The notes under the pieces are model-generated. The model did not search any database. It worked only from the letters and a program-made list of their open reading frames with translations, and was not told the DNA's origin. From positions 497,788-561,787 of the forward strand of contig NW_008805075.1 of the NCBI RefSeq assembly GCF_000004825.1: a stretch of 64,000 nt of DNA, written 5' to 3'. This DNA is from Heterostelium album PN500. Lineage: Eukaryota; Evosea; Eumycetozoa; Acytosteliales; Acytosteliaceae. Position 1 is the stretch's first letter; each line of letters opens with the position of its first letter. Both the position numbers and the translations under genes were made by a program. Shown here in pieces: positions 1 through 11,236 of this stretch.

Positions 1-1
1 C

Positions 2-154
2 CTCGAGGCAGAACTCGCTTCACTCCAATTCGAAGAGCAAGCCAAGAGATTAGGTTCCAAGGTCGAAAACGAAAACATTTCATTGGAGAAATACTTGTCA
101 CTCAAGGAAGAGGAATTGAAGAGTGCTGGTGCTCCAAAGAAGAGAACCAAGTAA
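2..154 (+). CDS. C-terminal end of an unknown coiled-coil protein (partial)
   Basis: The frame is open from the window edge to a TAA at 152-154, giving about 50 residues. The peptide is rich in Glu, Lys and Leu with heptad-like spacing and ends in a basic tail (KKRTK), so a charged coiled coil is likely. Codon use and G+C are clearly coding compared with the A/T-rich flank that follows. The 5' part lies outside the window, so the family cannot be determined. The 3' flank contains (AAT)n and (CAA)n tracts and CT/GA-rich runs typical of dictyostelid UTRs. Confidence 0.75.
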   Translation, partial: LEAELASLQFEEQAKRLGSKVENENISLEKYLSLKEEELKSAGAPKKRTK

Positions 155-938
155 ATAATAATAATAATAAATAAAAAAAAAAAACAACAACAAATAACAA
201 ATAACAAATAATCATAAGAGAGAGAGTGTGAGAGAATAATATAAAAATAACATTCTCTTTCTCTCTCTCTCAACTAAACCAACAACAACAACAAACTAAT
301 AAGTATATTATTACACTCAAATTCATATCTTTTTTTCGCCTATCCAAAATGTTTAATAATAAATGTACAATTTTACACTTTATATTTATAGACTCATTGT
401 TAATGTTGAGTTGCTTCTACACCTTTTTGAAGATCTAAAGTAAAATTCATTGTGGTTTCATATTATCACATTATCATTATTATTATTATCTAATAATTTA
501 AAAAAAAAATGGATAACATTGTCAGATCAACCAAGAGGTAATATACTAAAGAAGTTTTATATAATCTTTTCATATAGTATTAATTATATTCTTGAGTTTA
601 AACAAAATATTAAATTATTAATGAAAAGATAAATAAAATGAAATAATTGAGAATTGAAAAAAATCAAAAAAAATTAGACAAGATTTATTCTTTGAAAAAA
701 TATCATGATTAAACAAGAAATCGACATTGTTATTAATTAAGTGTTGTTGGGAACTTGGGAATTTACACCATGTCAATTTTTAATACCTACATTAAACCAC
801 GTAAGTTCAATAACAAAAATTACTTTTTTAATTTTAATTCTTATTTTTTTTAACATTTTTTTTACTAGTTATAAATACTGATGTTTAAATGTTATATTTA
901 ATATCATATGATTTTTCTACAAACAAAATAAAATAAAA

Positions 939-985
<47 letters not shown>

Positions 986-1034
986 TCAAATCATATAATA
1001 ATTGTTATATATTTATAAAATAATATTAAAAATA
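155..1034 (+). other. Intergenic, with a tiny spliced ORF candidate
   Basis: Mostly A/T homopolymer and short-repeat sequence: CT/AG runs near 240-270 and (AAAT)n near 935-975. The one coding-like item is an ATG at 770 followed by ten codons and a consensus donor (GTAAGT at 801). A T-rich acceptor (TTTTTTTACTAG) ends at 868, and joining to 869-888 gives a 16-residue peptide (MSIFNTYIKPLINTDV). It could be a micropeptide, a spliced 5' leader of the gene at 1035, or chance. No other gene is visible. Confidence 0.35.
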
Positions 1035-2064
1035 ATGTCTAATATATTAGAAAATAATAATAATAATAATAATGTTGAAGGAACAACAAATATAAATGAA
1101 GAACATCCAACTACACCACCTTCTCTGTTTGAGCTGAGTTATAATTGGAAGATGTTAGGATTGTTTATGTTGTCGTTGATGGTGCTGCTGTCAGCGTTGA
1201 ATTCGACGACCAGGAAGAAACTGGTGGCAATTCTGAGAGGACTTGGAATAGGTGTAAGAAGAGTACCACGTGTCATCAAAGAACTAAAGAGAAAGGGTTT
1301 CCATTTTAGTGGTTTGATCATACCGATCATCTATCTATTCGGTTTGAACTACACAACTTTTATAACACAGAAATTCGCCTTTAACTTGATGGGTTCAATA
1401 ACTTTAGGTATGCAAACAACAAACAACAACAACAACAACAATAACTAATTTATTTGTTCGACTATATATATAATATAATTGTATAGGTTATTTCATTTGG
1501 GAATGTCTTAGATTGAATATTCCAGCAGTGAAAGAGTTCTGTCTGAAAGCATACGGCGGTATGATGAGAGAGAAAGAACGTGATTCATTCAATGGTGTAC
1601 TCTTTTATCTTTTAGGTTCAACTTTGTGTATATATTTCTTTAGGTAGGTACTAACTATAGTTATTGTAATTGTAAGAGTAATATATATTTAATAATAATA
1701 TGTTTGTTAATTTGTGTATAGACCATTGATTGCAATTGCAAGTATATTGTTTTTGATTATTGGTGATTTCTGTGCGGCTTTAATTGGTATTTCATATGGA
1801 AAGACAAGAATATTTGGAAAGAAATCGTTGGAAGGCACATTGGCAATGTTCTTTGTTTGTCTATTGATTAGTTTAGCATTGTTTTGGCAATCAAATCTGT
1901 GCGAACAATTGGCATTCTGGGGAGCTTTATCTGCAGCTCTGGTCGAATTACTCAACCCATCGTTTATCGATGATAATCTGACAATCCCAATAGTCAGTGG
2001 TTTAATGATAGAATTAATCTCAATTAGACTTCATGCTCAGATTCCAGATCATACCTTATCATAA
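1035..2064 (+). CDS. CTP-dependent diacylglycerol kinase / dolichol kinase family membrane protein
   Basis: Three exons (1035-1407, 1487-1643, 1722-2064) join in frame to 290 residues. After an Asn-rich N-terminus (NNNNNNN), hydrophobic segments alternate with short basic loops, as in ER membrane enzymes of the CTP_transf_1 superfamily. Diagnostic features are a basic RKGFHFSGL block before a TM segment and, in exon 3, GDFCAALIGISYGKTRIFG followed by KKSLEGTLAMF. The latter is the GD-(A)x-IG-x-YG / K-S-x-EG-T signature of yeast Dgk1, Sec59 and VTE5-type kinases. The likely reaction is CTP-dependent phosphorylation of a lipid alcohol (diacylglycerol or a polyprenol) in the ER. Dgk1-type is favoured over Sec59 because of the short length, but the substrate is inferred. 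The ATG at 1035 is the first in frame. Confidence 0.8.
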
Positions 2065-2315
2065 ACAAACTAGTATGATCCTTTAAATAATATAAATAGA
2101 ATATAATATATATAGTATCATTAATAGATAAAACAAAACAACACAAAACAAACTTTGTATAATAATAGTAGATAATAAACATATCTTGTAATTTATGAAA
2201 AAACAAAAGGTATGACGATGACGTCATGAAAAATTTAAAAAAACAACAGACGAGTAGCCAACAAATCTTAGATAAATCATATGACTAACTTTGGTAGAGT
2301 CATTTTAATAAAAAA

Positions 2316-2988
2316 ATGATGATGTTATTACGCATCGCTTCGTTATGAAGATATCGATCTTGCATTACTTGTTTTTGAAAATATGAGGTAAACTACATAA
2401 CTAGTTATGTAGTAAATAATGGAAAAGATGAAATAAGATTGGAAGAACAAACATATGAAAGATTGTTTGAGAGTTGTTGTAACTCTGTTCATAAGGATGG
2501 TGCAGCGGATCTCTACCATGAATTGGTGAATAGCTTTAATATTCCGACAATCAATAAATATGCGTATCTGACAACGTTGGGTATCACTGGTTTCATGAGT
2601 TGGTTGCGTGTACCAAAGAGTAGCAGATCAGGCAGAGGTTGGGTAACAAGTTTACAAATCTCACCAAGTCGATATATATTACCACCAAAACATGAAAATC
2701 ATAAGCAAGTAATAATATTCATATTATTATTCAAACACAAAACAAACTATGAACCAAAAAAAACAAAAACAAAAAAAAAACTAACAAAAAAAAACAAACT
2801 ATTATTTTTTTCTCAACTTTTTTCTTTTTAGATTATTAGAACCCTTCTTGCCAAAAGAGATTCAAAACAAATTGTTGGGTAGATCCTATGCAATAGATTC
2901 CCCTCATCCCTCAAAAGAAACATCAAAAACCGGTGATGATAATAATGATAATGTTGGTAGAAGTGGTGGACTACTGCCATTTGCTTAA
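2316..2988 (+). pseudogene. Truncated copy of the PPR gene at 4954-6492
   Basis: The flank upstream of the ATG, the first codons and the 3' part match the downstream PPR gene closely. The sequence jumps from TTATTA just after the start directly to the end of exon 1 (CGCATCGCTTCG...), deleting about 830 bases of coding sequence. The joined frame hits TGA nine codons later. The first intron is reduced and its acceptor is lost (TATAG/A in the intact copy, AATGG/A here). Exon 2 and the tail ending LLPFA are still recognisable. This is the left, broken unit of a tandem duplication that also carries eIF3i. Confidence 0.88.
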
Positions 2989-3103
2989 TTTTATTTTTTT
3001 GCGAAATTTATGAGAGAGGATAGTTAACTTTAAACTTTTGTTTTTTGTTGTGTGTATCTCTCCTTTTTATTGACGCTGAATCATGGTTTAATTCCATATT
3101 ATC

Positions 3104-4455
3104 ATGGTACGTTTGTATATATAGAAATAAAAGAAAGAAAGAGAGAGATAGATAGATTTATAGGTTTGAAAAGGTTATTAGTATTACAGTATTATAGTTT
3201 TAATTAATTCATTGATCAATCAGTCAATTAAACAACAACAACAACAAACAAGCAGAGATAGACAACAAATAATACTTATAAAAACTATGAAAAAAATAAA
3301 CCTAAAGATCATCATCTCTCTTTAATTTATTATTGCATTTTATAAAGAAAAAAAAAACAAAAAATTGATTATTAATATTTATAAATTATTATTATAGAGA
3401 CCATTACATTTACGTCTCCACGAAAGGCCAATTACTCATATTCAATTCAATCGCGAAGGTGATCTCTTATTTGTAGCAGCAAAGGATAAAACAGTTTCAT
3501 TATGGTACACTTCAAATGGTGAACGTTTAGGAAAATATTCGTGTGGTGGTGTCGTCTACTCTTTGGATGTCGACCAACACACTAAATACATGGTCACTGC
3601 CAGTGCTGACTCCAAGTTGATTTTGTGGGATGTCAAGACCGGAAAACAGATCGAATCAATCTCATTCGAAGTACCTGCTCGTTGGGTTGAATTCTCGCAA
3701 GGTGACAAGCAAATTCTGGTGGTTACCGATAAAGTTATGGGTTATCAAGCTACTGTACATGTCTTTAACTTTGACCCAGAGAATGTTGTAAACAAAAGTA
3801 TGTAGTAATAACATATCATTCATATTAATATCATTATTTAATTATTATTATTATTAATTTAGTTACACCTGCTTTCACTTTGGATCCACTCAATGTTAAG
3901 ATTACTCAAGCAACTTGGTCACCAATGAATAAGACCATTCTTGCATCTTGTGAGGATGGTTTCGTCCGTATCTACGATGTAGAGACGAGACATTTGGTTC
4001 ATACCATCGCCGATCACACCGATACGGTGACAAAGATCGTTTGGATGAAACACAGAATCATGTTTTTGACTTGCTCAGAGGATGGTACTGCCAGACTCTA
4101 CGAAACCAAGACACTCAAACACCTCAAGACTTTTGATACTGGTCGTCCCGTGAATGCCGCCGCTATCTCACCGGTGCTTCCACATATCATTCTTGGTGGT
4201 GGTCTATCTGCAGACTTGGTAACAACCTCCAGAGTAGATTCCTCGCAATTCAAGGTCAGATTCTATCATATTGCTTACGAAGATGAAATCGGAGGTCACA
4301 TCGGTCACATCGGTCCAGTTAACTCCATAGATTTCACTCCAGACGGTAAGACCTTTGCCACCGGTGGTGAGGAAGGTCTCGTTATTATCAATCACCTTGA
4401 CAATTCCTATTTCAAATTTGACAAGGAATTAGATTACGGTACCAATTCTAACTAA
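3104..4455 (+). CDS. eif3I: Translation initiation factor eIF3 subunit i (TRIP-1/TIF34), copy A
   Basis: Coding exons are 3104-3106 (only the ATG), 3398-3797 and 3863-4455, summing to 331 residues, the usual eIF3i length. The protein starts M-RPLHLRLHERPITHIQFN, the conserved eIF3i N-terminus, and consists of WD40 blades (for example KTVSLWYTSNG, SKLILWDVKTG, FVRIYDVETR, GTARLYETKT, KTFATGGEEG). eIF3i is a beta-propeller scaffold of the eIF3 complex on the 40S ribosome. The start assignment rests on ATG directly abutting a GTACGT donor and on AGA-CCA following the acceptor; no other in-frame ATG gives this N-terminus. The C-terminus ends ELDYGTNSN. The copy is intact and differs from copy B at scattered positions (KYSCGG here, TYLCGG there). 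Confidence 0.95.
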
Positions 4456-4953
4456 AAAGTGCTATTGACATCAAGAACTGAAGTTTTTATTAGTTAATCA
4501 AATTGTATTCAAATAAATATCAGTACTTTATAATAATGTCAAATAAAACAGGGTAAAAAAGAGTTTGATCAAAAAAAAAAGTTTTAATCAGCTGATCACA
4601 ATATTGACTATTTAAATGGATCGTGTACTATAATAGAACACAGATAGATATAGAGATGGCGATAGTCACATATAAGATGAATATAATCATAGTGGTGGTA
4701 TTTATTGAGATACGTTAGTGATATATATATTTATATAGGTCAAAGTGAATGAAGATAAATGAGTGATTTAAATGCAAAAGATATCTAATAATAGATAATA
4801 AACAATAAACAATCTTGTAATAATTATTTATGAAAAAACAAAAGGGTGTCATGAAAAATTTAAAAAACATCAGACGGGTCACAAACAATAAAATCTTAGC
4901 TAAATCATATGACTAACTTTGTTATGTGTTGACGAGTCATTTTTTTTTAAAGA
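4456..4953 (+). other. Intergenic between duplication units
   Basis: A/T-rich. The part from about 4790 to 4953 is recognisably homologous to 2150-2315 upstream of the truncated PPR copy, so it marks the left boundary of the second duplication unit. The rest (4456-4790) shows no coding potential. Confidence 0.6.
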
Positions 4954-6492
4954 ATGATGTTATTAAGAAATATTATTAAAAATACAAATAAGAATAATCA
5001 TCACTATTTGTTTGTACATAATTGTAATAGATATAGTAATAGTAATAGTAATCAATGTAATTTTAGTAGTAACAGTAATAATAGATACTTTTGTAGTTTA
5101 CAACAAAAACAACAACAACAACAAAATTCAAACGATAATGATTTATCATCTATAAATAAACATGAAAATGAAATAAATATAGTTCAACAAAGTAATCAAA
5201 AGAAACAATCTCTATCATCAATTGCAAAAGATGAAATTATAACAGAGTTGATTGTTGATAATAGTTCGGTGAATGCTAGCATCATTCAAGGAGATCAAGT
5301 GAATCAGACACCGATCAATCCTTTTGAATATAGTATAAAGACGGTTGAAGATGCTCTACATCTACCGGGTATTCCAAGAGCTGTCGCTCTCGATTCAATG
5401 TATATTGCAGGTTCGATTCACAGTCATCTGAAACAATCGATGGATCTACTGCAGGAACTAGTCGATAACGGTCGAATGGAGAATGCATTTGCACTGTTTC
5501 AAGTGATGGAGCGATACTATGTACCGGTTGCACCAGAGTGTTACACAGCGATGCGCAGACAGATCGAGAAGGCAATGGTAGAGGTGGCACGCTTCAACGA
5601 TGCCATTGCACGAGAAACAGAGCGACCTGGATCGGTGCCAGACAACGAACTCTACATTCCAACTGTCGAGACAATGAACACCGTCCTAAACTACTACACA
5701 GAGACCGACAAACTTCAACAAGCATTCCGAGTGTTTCTCGCCATGAAGATACTCGGTGTCCAACCGAATCAACATACCTACCGATCACTCATCAACGCAT
5801 CGCTTCGTTATGAAGATATCGATCTTGCTTTGCTTGTTTTTGAAAATATGAGGTAAACTTAACATAACTAAACTTAGCTAAACTAAACACAAGTTAACTA
5901 AACTTTATTTACTATACACTATTATTACTATTATAGAAAAGATGAAATAAGATTGGAAGAACAAACATATGAAAGATTGTTCGAGAGTTGTTGTAACTCT
6001 GTTCATAAGGATGGTGCAGCGGATCTCTACCATGAATTGGTGAATAACTTTAATATTCCGACAATCAATAAATATGCGTATCTGACAACGTTGGGTATCA
6101 CTGGTTTCATGAGTTGGTTGGGTGTGCCCAAGAGTAACAGATCAGGCAGAGGTTGGGTAACAAGTTTACAAATCTCACCAAGTCGATATATATTACCACC
6201 AAAACATGAAAATCATAAGTAAGTAATTTCATATTATTATTCAAACACAAAATATAACAAAACAAAACTATTATTACCAAAAAAAAAAACAAAAAAAACT
6301 AACAAACTATCATATTTTTTTATTTATCTCTCCTCCACTTTTTTCTTTTTTAGATTATTAGAACCCTTCTTGCCAAAAGAGATTCAAAACAAATTGTTGG
6401 GTAGATCCTATGCAATAGATTCACCTCCTTCAAAAGAAACCGATAATAATGATAATGTTGGTAGGGGTGGTGGACTACTGCCGTTTGCTTAA
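4954..6492 (+). CDS. Pentatricopeptide-repeat protein, probably mitochondrial
   Basis: Three exons (4954-5852, 5937-6218, 6354-6492) give 439 residues. The N-terminus is Asn/Ser/Gln-rich and basic with few acids, compatible with a mitochondrial presequence followed by low-complexity sequence. From about residue 145 helical pairs of PPR type appear: LLQELVDNGRMENAFALFQ, TMNTVLNYYTETDKLQQA, and PNQHTYRSLINASLRYEDID. PPR proteins bind single-stranded organellar RNA and act in its processing or translation. The tail ends NVGRGGGLLPFA. It is the intact member of a duplicated pair and lies about 270 bases upstream of eIF3i copy B. Two in-frame ATGs (4954, 4957) are adjacent; the first is used here. 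Confidence 0.85.
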
Positions 6493-6758
6493 AACAATCA
6501 ACATTATAAAAGTAATTTAATAAAATGTTGTAATAACATTCAACATGTGGTTTGTTGTTGTTGTAGGCAACAACTTGAGTTTACACTATTAGTTTTCAGG
6601 CATTTATTTAAATAGTTTTTTTGTAAAAAAAATTATTTTTATTTTTATTTTTTTGCGAAATTTGTGAGAGAAGATCGTCGACTTTAAACTTTTGTTTTTT
6701 GTTGTGTGTATCTCTTCTTTTTATTGACATTGAATTCTTAGTTTAATATCATATTATC

Positions 6759-8240
6759 ATGGTACGTTTGTATTTAGAAATAAAAGAAAGAGAGATATTT
6801 TTTTAGGTTTATAGTTTTATAGGTTTATAGGTTTTAGGTTTTTAAAGGTTATTAGTATTACAGTCATAATTTTAATTAATAAAAACAAAAAATTCAAATT
6901 TAAAATCATATGATCATCAGTCAATTAATAGATCAATCAATTATCAGTCAATAAAGAGTGAATAAACAAACAAGCAGAGATATATAGATATATCAAAGTA
7001 GAGAAATAATACTTATAAAAACTGTGAAATATAAACCTAAAGATCATCTCTTCTCTCTTTAATTTATATTTTAAAATTTAAATATAGAAGAAAGAAAACA
7101 AATTATTAATATTGTTTTATTATTGTTAAATATTAATTATTATTATAGAGACCATTACATTTACGTCTCCACGAAAGACCAATTACTCATATTCAATTCA
7201 ATCGTGAAGGTGATCTCTTATTTGTAGCAGCAAAGGATAAAACAGTTTCATTATGGTACACTTCAAATGGTGAACGTTTAGGAACATATTTATGTGGTGG
7301 TGTCGTCTACTCTTTGGATGTCGACCAAAACACTAAATACATGGTCACTGCCAGTGCTGACTCCAAGTTGATTTTGTGGGATGTCAAGACCGGAAGACAG
7401 ATCGAATCAATCTCATTCGAAGTATCTGCTCGTTGGGTTGAATTTTCACAAGGTGACAAACAAATTTTGGTGGTTACCGATCAGATTATGGGTTGTCAAG
7501 CTACTGTACATGTCTTTAACTTTGACCCAGAGAATGTTGTAAACAAAAGTATGTAATAGCATGTCAATTACAATCACATTATCAATTATCATTTATTTTA
7601 ACATACATATTTATTCACTACTATTATTACTATTATCATTAAATTAGTTACACCTGCTTTCACATTTGATCCACCCAATATTAAGATTACTCAAGCAACT
7701 TGGTCACCAATGAATAAGACCATTCTTGCATCTTGTGAGGATGGTTTCGTCCGTATCTACGATGTAGAGACGAGAAAGTTGGTTCATACCATCACCGATC
7801 ACACCAAGATGGTAACAAAGATCGTTTGGATGAAACACAGAATCATGTTTTTGACTTGCTCAAAGGATGGTACTGCCAGACTCTACGAAACCAAGACACT
7901 CAAACACCTCAAGACTTTTGATACTGGTCGTCCAGTGAATGCCGCCGCCATTTCACCTTTGAAGCCACATATCATTCTTGGTGGTGGTCAGTCTGCAGAG
8001 TCTGTAACAACCACTAAAGTAGATTCCACTCAATTCAAGGTCAGATTCTATCATATCGCTTACGGAGATGAAATCGGAGGTCTCATCGGTCACATCGGTC
8101 CAGTTCATTCCATAGATTTCACACCAAACGGTAAGACTTTTGCCACCGGTGGTGAGGAAGGTCTCGTTATTATCAATCACCTTGACAATTCCTATTTCGA
8201 ATTTGACAAAGATTTAGATTACGGTACCAATTCTAACTAA
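6759..8240 (+). CDS. eif3I: Translation initiation factor eIF3 subunit i (TRIP-1/TIF34), copy B
   Basis: Same architecture as copy A: exons 6759-6761 (ATG only), 7149-7548 and 7648-8240, 331 residues, with identical exon lengths and phases. The WD40 blades are intact. Differences from copy A include KTGRQIES, DQIMGCQATV, HTKMVTKIV and FEFDKDLDYG. Introns are diverged in length (387 versus 291 bases for intron 1), while exons remain very similar. That points to an established duplication under coding constraint, or to exon conversion. Function in eIF3 is as for copy A; whether both copies are expressed cannot be seen. Confidence 0.95.
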
Positions 8241-8849
8241 AAAGTGTAATAATCTAAAGAATCCTTAAATAAACATTCAAAGCATTATCAACAAAAAAAA
8301 TAACTTTTTGATTTTACACAGGCAAGTTTTTCTTAATTATTAAAGTTAAAACAATCAAGATCAAAAGTTTAAAAACTTTACCTTAAAGGGATTCACCATG
8401 TCAAATTTTCCAAAGGTTTAATTTCTCCCCAATTTGATAGAACAAGCACATATATATACTTTAAGTACCTAAAGAGCAACTCAGATAACTTCAACATTCA
8501 AAGTTGTAAATGAATTATCTAATATCTTTTTAATATTTTCATATTCTTTAAGTAAAATTAATTAAAAGTATTCTGTCCAATTTCCTTCAAATCACAAAAG
8601 ATTTGAGTGATATTGATGACAAGATACCTTTTTTTCAGAAATTTACCAATATATAATTAAATATTTAATAATTATAATATATGGTTATTAAAAAAATGAT
8701 AAGTTCTTGATATAATTATAATCGACACATGTTGTATTATTTATGGTTTAATTTAATGAATATTCAAAAATAAATAGATCAGCTTTTAAAGAGGAACTTT
8801 TTAACTTTTTTACTGTTTTTTTTAAGATCTGAATGGTGTATTCTATAAA
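8241..8849 (+). other. Intergenic, no feature seen
   Basis: A/T-rich sequence with no sustained frame and no recognisable homology to the neighbouring genes. Homology to the first duplication unit stops almost immediately after the eIF3i stop codon. Confidence 0.5.
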
Positions 8850-9366
8850 ATGGATAATCAAATGGTAAATAAACTAAAGAATACAATTAAGGTTAGAGAT
8901 CGAAAACAGTTCTGATCAAAGATCCAAAAAAATTCCAAATGCATCGTTAATATTCACATTGACACTAGTGGTGGCAAAGCTACAGAGACAATTCCAACTT
9001 AGAGTGTTCTAACTATTCACACTAGTATTAGATGAATCTGTTATCAACATCAATATAATATTGTTATACCCAATGATACGTTTACAATCATCGATCCAAA
9101 CGAGAATCAAATCAACAGTTAAATCACTAATTAGAGATATAGAGATAATCATTAACAACAACAACAAGTTAAACAATCAACCATAATAATACTATACAAT
9201 TAGATAGTAATATCAGAATTAATATCACTTAATAATATTAGTTGTCATTGGTTCTTATAATAATAATAGATTGATTATATTCTTTGATGGTTTAGAATCA
9301 AAGTTTAAGAGTATTAAAAGTCAGTCTGATAGTATTATTCTGATAAATCATTAGATTATGATTTAT
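8850..9366 (+). pseudogene. Decayed copy of the focadhesin 5' region
   Basis: Starting at an ATG, the frame reads MDNQMVNKLKN, matching MDSQLTNKLKN of the focadhesin gene encoded at 41.5-47.1 kb on the other strand. After a stop and a large internal deletion the text resumes with ASLIFTLTLVVAKLQRQ, LFTLVLDESVININI and SLIRDIEIIIN. It continues to the region matching focadhesin TFFDGLESKLNSIKSQSDS. Stops and frameshifts are scattered throughout. The Asn/Gln tract is also present in shortened form. This is clearly a non-functional, opposite-strand local duplicate. Confidence 0.88.
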
Positions 9367-9812
9367 TCCAACCTTTTTTCAACTTAAAAGATATCCAATC
9401 TTCTTTTGTAATTAATTTTGGATATCTTTAAATTTGATTTATTCTCTAAACTGGCTCCCAACAACTTTCGCCTGCGCAATGATTTTGCAAAAAATGTAAA
9501 AATTAAAAAATTAGTGGGGTTATTGTATGATCAGAGTGGTTTTTTTTTATTGCATTCGATTTATGGTCACTAGCAAGAGACAGTTTTGCTTACATCTTTC
9601 GATGAAACCATTTCATTTCGGGGAGATCGATTCAATCATCCTGGTTGTCCTTTTCGAATGAATTTTGATGAAAATAATTATGTATTTTGATGAAAATTCA
9701 ATTTTTTTTTTTGATTATTAAATTTAATTTTAATTTTGATTTATTGTGTAAAAATTGGTTGTTGGGGGCTAACCAACAAAACCAAACACTGTCCATTTTT
9801 TTTCTTTGCTTT
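9367..9812 (+). other. Intergenic, no feature seen
   Basis: A/T-rich stretch between the focadhesin pseudogene and the EEP gene. It carries a short GATGAAAATAATT-type repetition near 9665-9700. No frame is supported. Confidence 0.4.
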
Positions 9813-11236
9813 ATGATCCAGACTACAAGTATTAATAATAGTGATAAAGCCAAGAGAGTAAACCAAAACGACAGACCTATAAACAAAGCCAAACTCGATG
9901 GAACATCCAAAAGGATTAATCCAGGCAAGGACCCACCACTTGCAACAACCAAACCCGTTGGCAAGACCCACCACTTGCAACAACCAAACCCGTTGGCAAG
10001 GACCCACCACTTGCAGCAACCAAACCCGTTGGCAAGGATCCACCACCAATACCAACAAACAAACAACCATCACTAACATACAAACTTACTGGAACATCCA
10101 AAAGAATTGATCCTGGCAAGGACCCACCACCTACAACAAACAAACCCGTTGGCAAGGATCCACCGCCAACACAATTAATAATAGCGTCACACAACATCAA
10201 ATTCTTTGGAACTGATAGTAAATTTAGAAAAATTAAACCTTTTATAGATCAGTATAAAGAACAAAATCTTTCTATCTTGTGCGTTCAAGAATTGTGTGCC
10301 CCATTAAAAGATAATGTGTATGTTACTGAAATAAAACATTTTAAAATTGGTATTAATATATTAATTTCTCACCTTAAGATTGAAGAACCATAAGTCTACG
10401 GAATTTGGAGCCAGATTCTATACTGAAATGAAAGAGATTGGATTCGAAGCATTTTATCCAGACTATAAGACTGGTCGAAAAGGATCTGGAAAGCACTACC
10501 ATAACAATAGTAAGTGTGAATACATTATATTTTTAATTTACCATTTCTAATTAATATGTTGATATAGAAACCAGCTCCGAATATCCATTGATTTTCTTCA
10601 AAACCAGAGACTGTGAGTTTCTTGGTGGAGAGTATATCGGATCAACCACTAAGGAAACTCAACAATTTGATAGAGTTCCTTATCTTTTCAAGATAAGATC
10701 GAAACTGACCCAAAGGGTGTATTTTATTATTAATGTACATTTGTCAACAAATGAAAAAAGAGAGAGAGAGAGTTCAATGAGATTAAAAATTTTTGTGACC
10801 AACCAGAGTACAAGTAAGATTTTGTTCAACCGTAATAGATGAAAATGACTAATATTATTCTTTTAGATCACGATGTATTATTATAGGAGACACAAACATA
10901 TCTGCTAAAAAGGAGTATGGCTCTGTCAAAACTATCTTAGCAGATCATTTTTCTCTCAATGACAAATGCGAGCCTACCAACCAATCATTAAAAAAGAGTA
11001 AGGAATTTGGTGTATCAATCAAATTATTTCCTAACCATATTTATCATTTATTAGTACCAAAACCATATGATCATATCTTCATTCCATGGTCAATGAAAGG
11101 AGAATTTGGAGACCTTCAAATTGAGAAATGTTCTGACAATCTGGACAAAATATCGTGGGTGAAGACAGATCATCTGATGATTTCTACGTCAATATTGGAT
11201 ACAGAGGAGTTCAGTAATAAAGAGTTGGAATTTTAA
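9813..11236 (+). pseudogene. EEP-superfamily nuclease/phosphatase, frame-broken
   Basis: From ATG 9813 the frame reads MIQTTSINNSDKAKRV and enters a Pro/Thr repeat (GKDPPLATTKPV). It then leads to an endonuclease/exonuclease/phosphatase domain: ASHNIKFFGTD, ILCVQELCA (catalytic Glu), VHLSTN, IIGDTN (GDxN) and KTDHLMIS (terminal DH). Exons are about 9813-10317, 10379-10509, 10568-10812 and 10867-11236, with good splice sites. Two frame breaks are visible. One G is missing in a repeat unit near 9967 (AAGACCC where sister units have AAGGACCC). A GA-run at about 10756-10768 is out of phase by two relative to the FNEIKNFCDQPEYK frame that follows. All catalytic motifs survive, so decay is recent or the breaks are sequence errors in repeats. 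The substrate is unknown. Confidence 0.75.
9925..10163 (+). repeat. 36-base GKDPP minisatellite
   Basis: Imperfect tandem and interspersed units of about 36 bases, each beginning GGCAAGGACCCACCA or GGCAAGGATCCACC. They encode GKDPPLATTKPV-like segments in front of the EEP domain. About six units can be recognised, with a unique stretch (PTNKQPSLTYKLTGTSKRI) inserted. Long reverse-strand open frames here are shadows of the repeat. Confidence 0.85.

Noticed and set aside
450-632. 60-codon frame in the left intergenic region
   Set aside because: A/T-rich, no ATG in coding context, no homology.
9698-10200. Minus-strand Gly/Trp/Cys-rich frames (GFGCCKWWVLAN repeats)
   Set aside because: Shadows of the GKDPP minisatellite; the plus strand continues into EEP catalytic motifs.
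10190-11236. Endonuclease domain of a non-LTR retrotransposon
   Set aside because: The EEP fold would fit, but there is no reverse transcriptase, no poly-A tail or target duplication, and the gene has ordinary spliceosomal introns.
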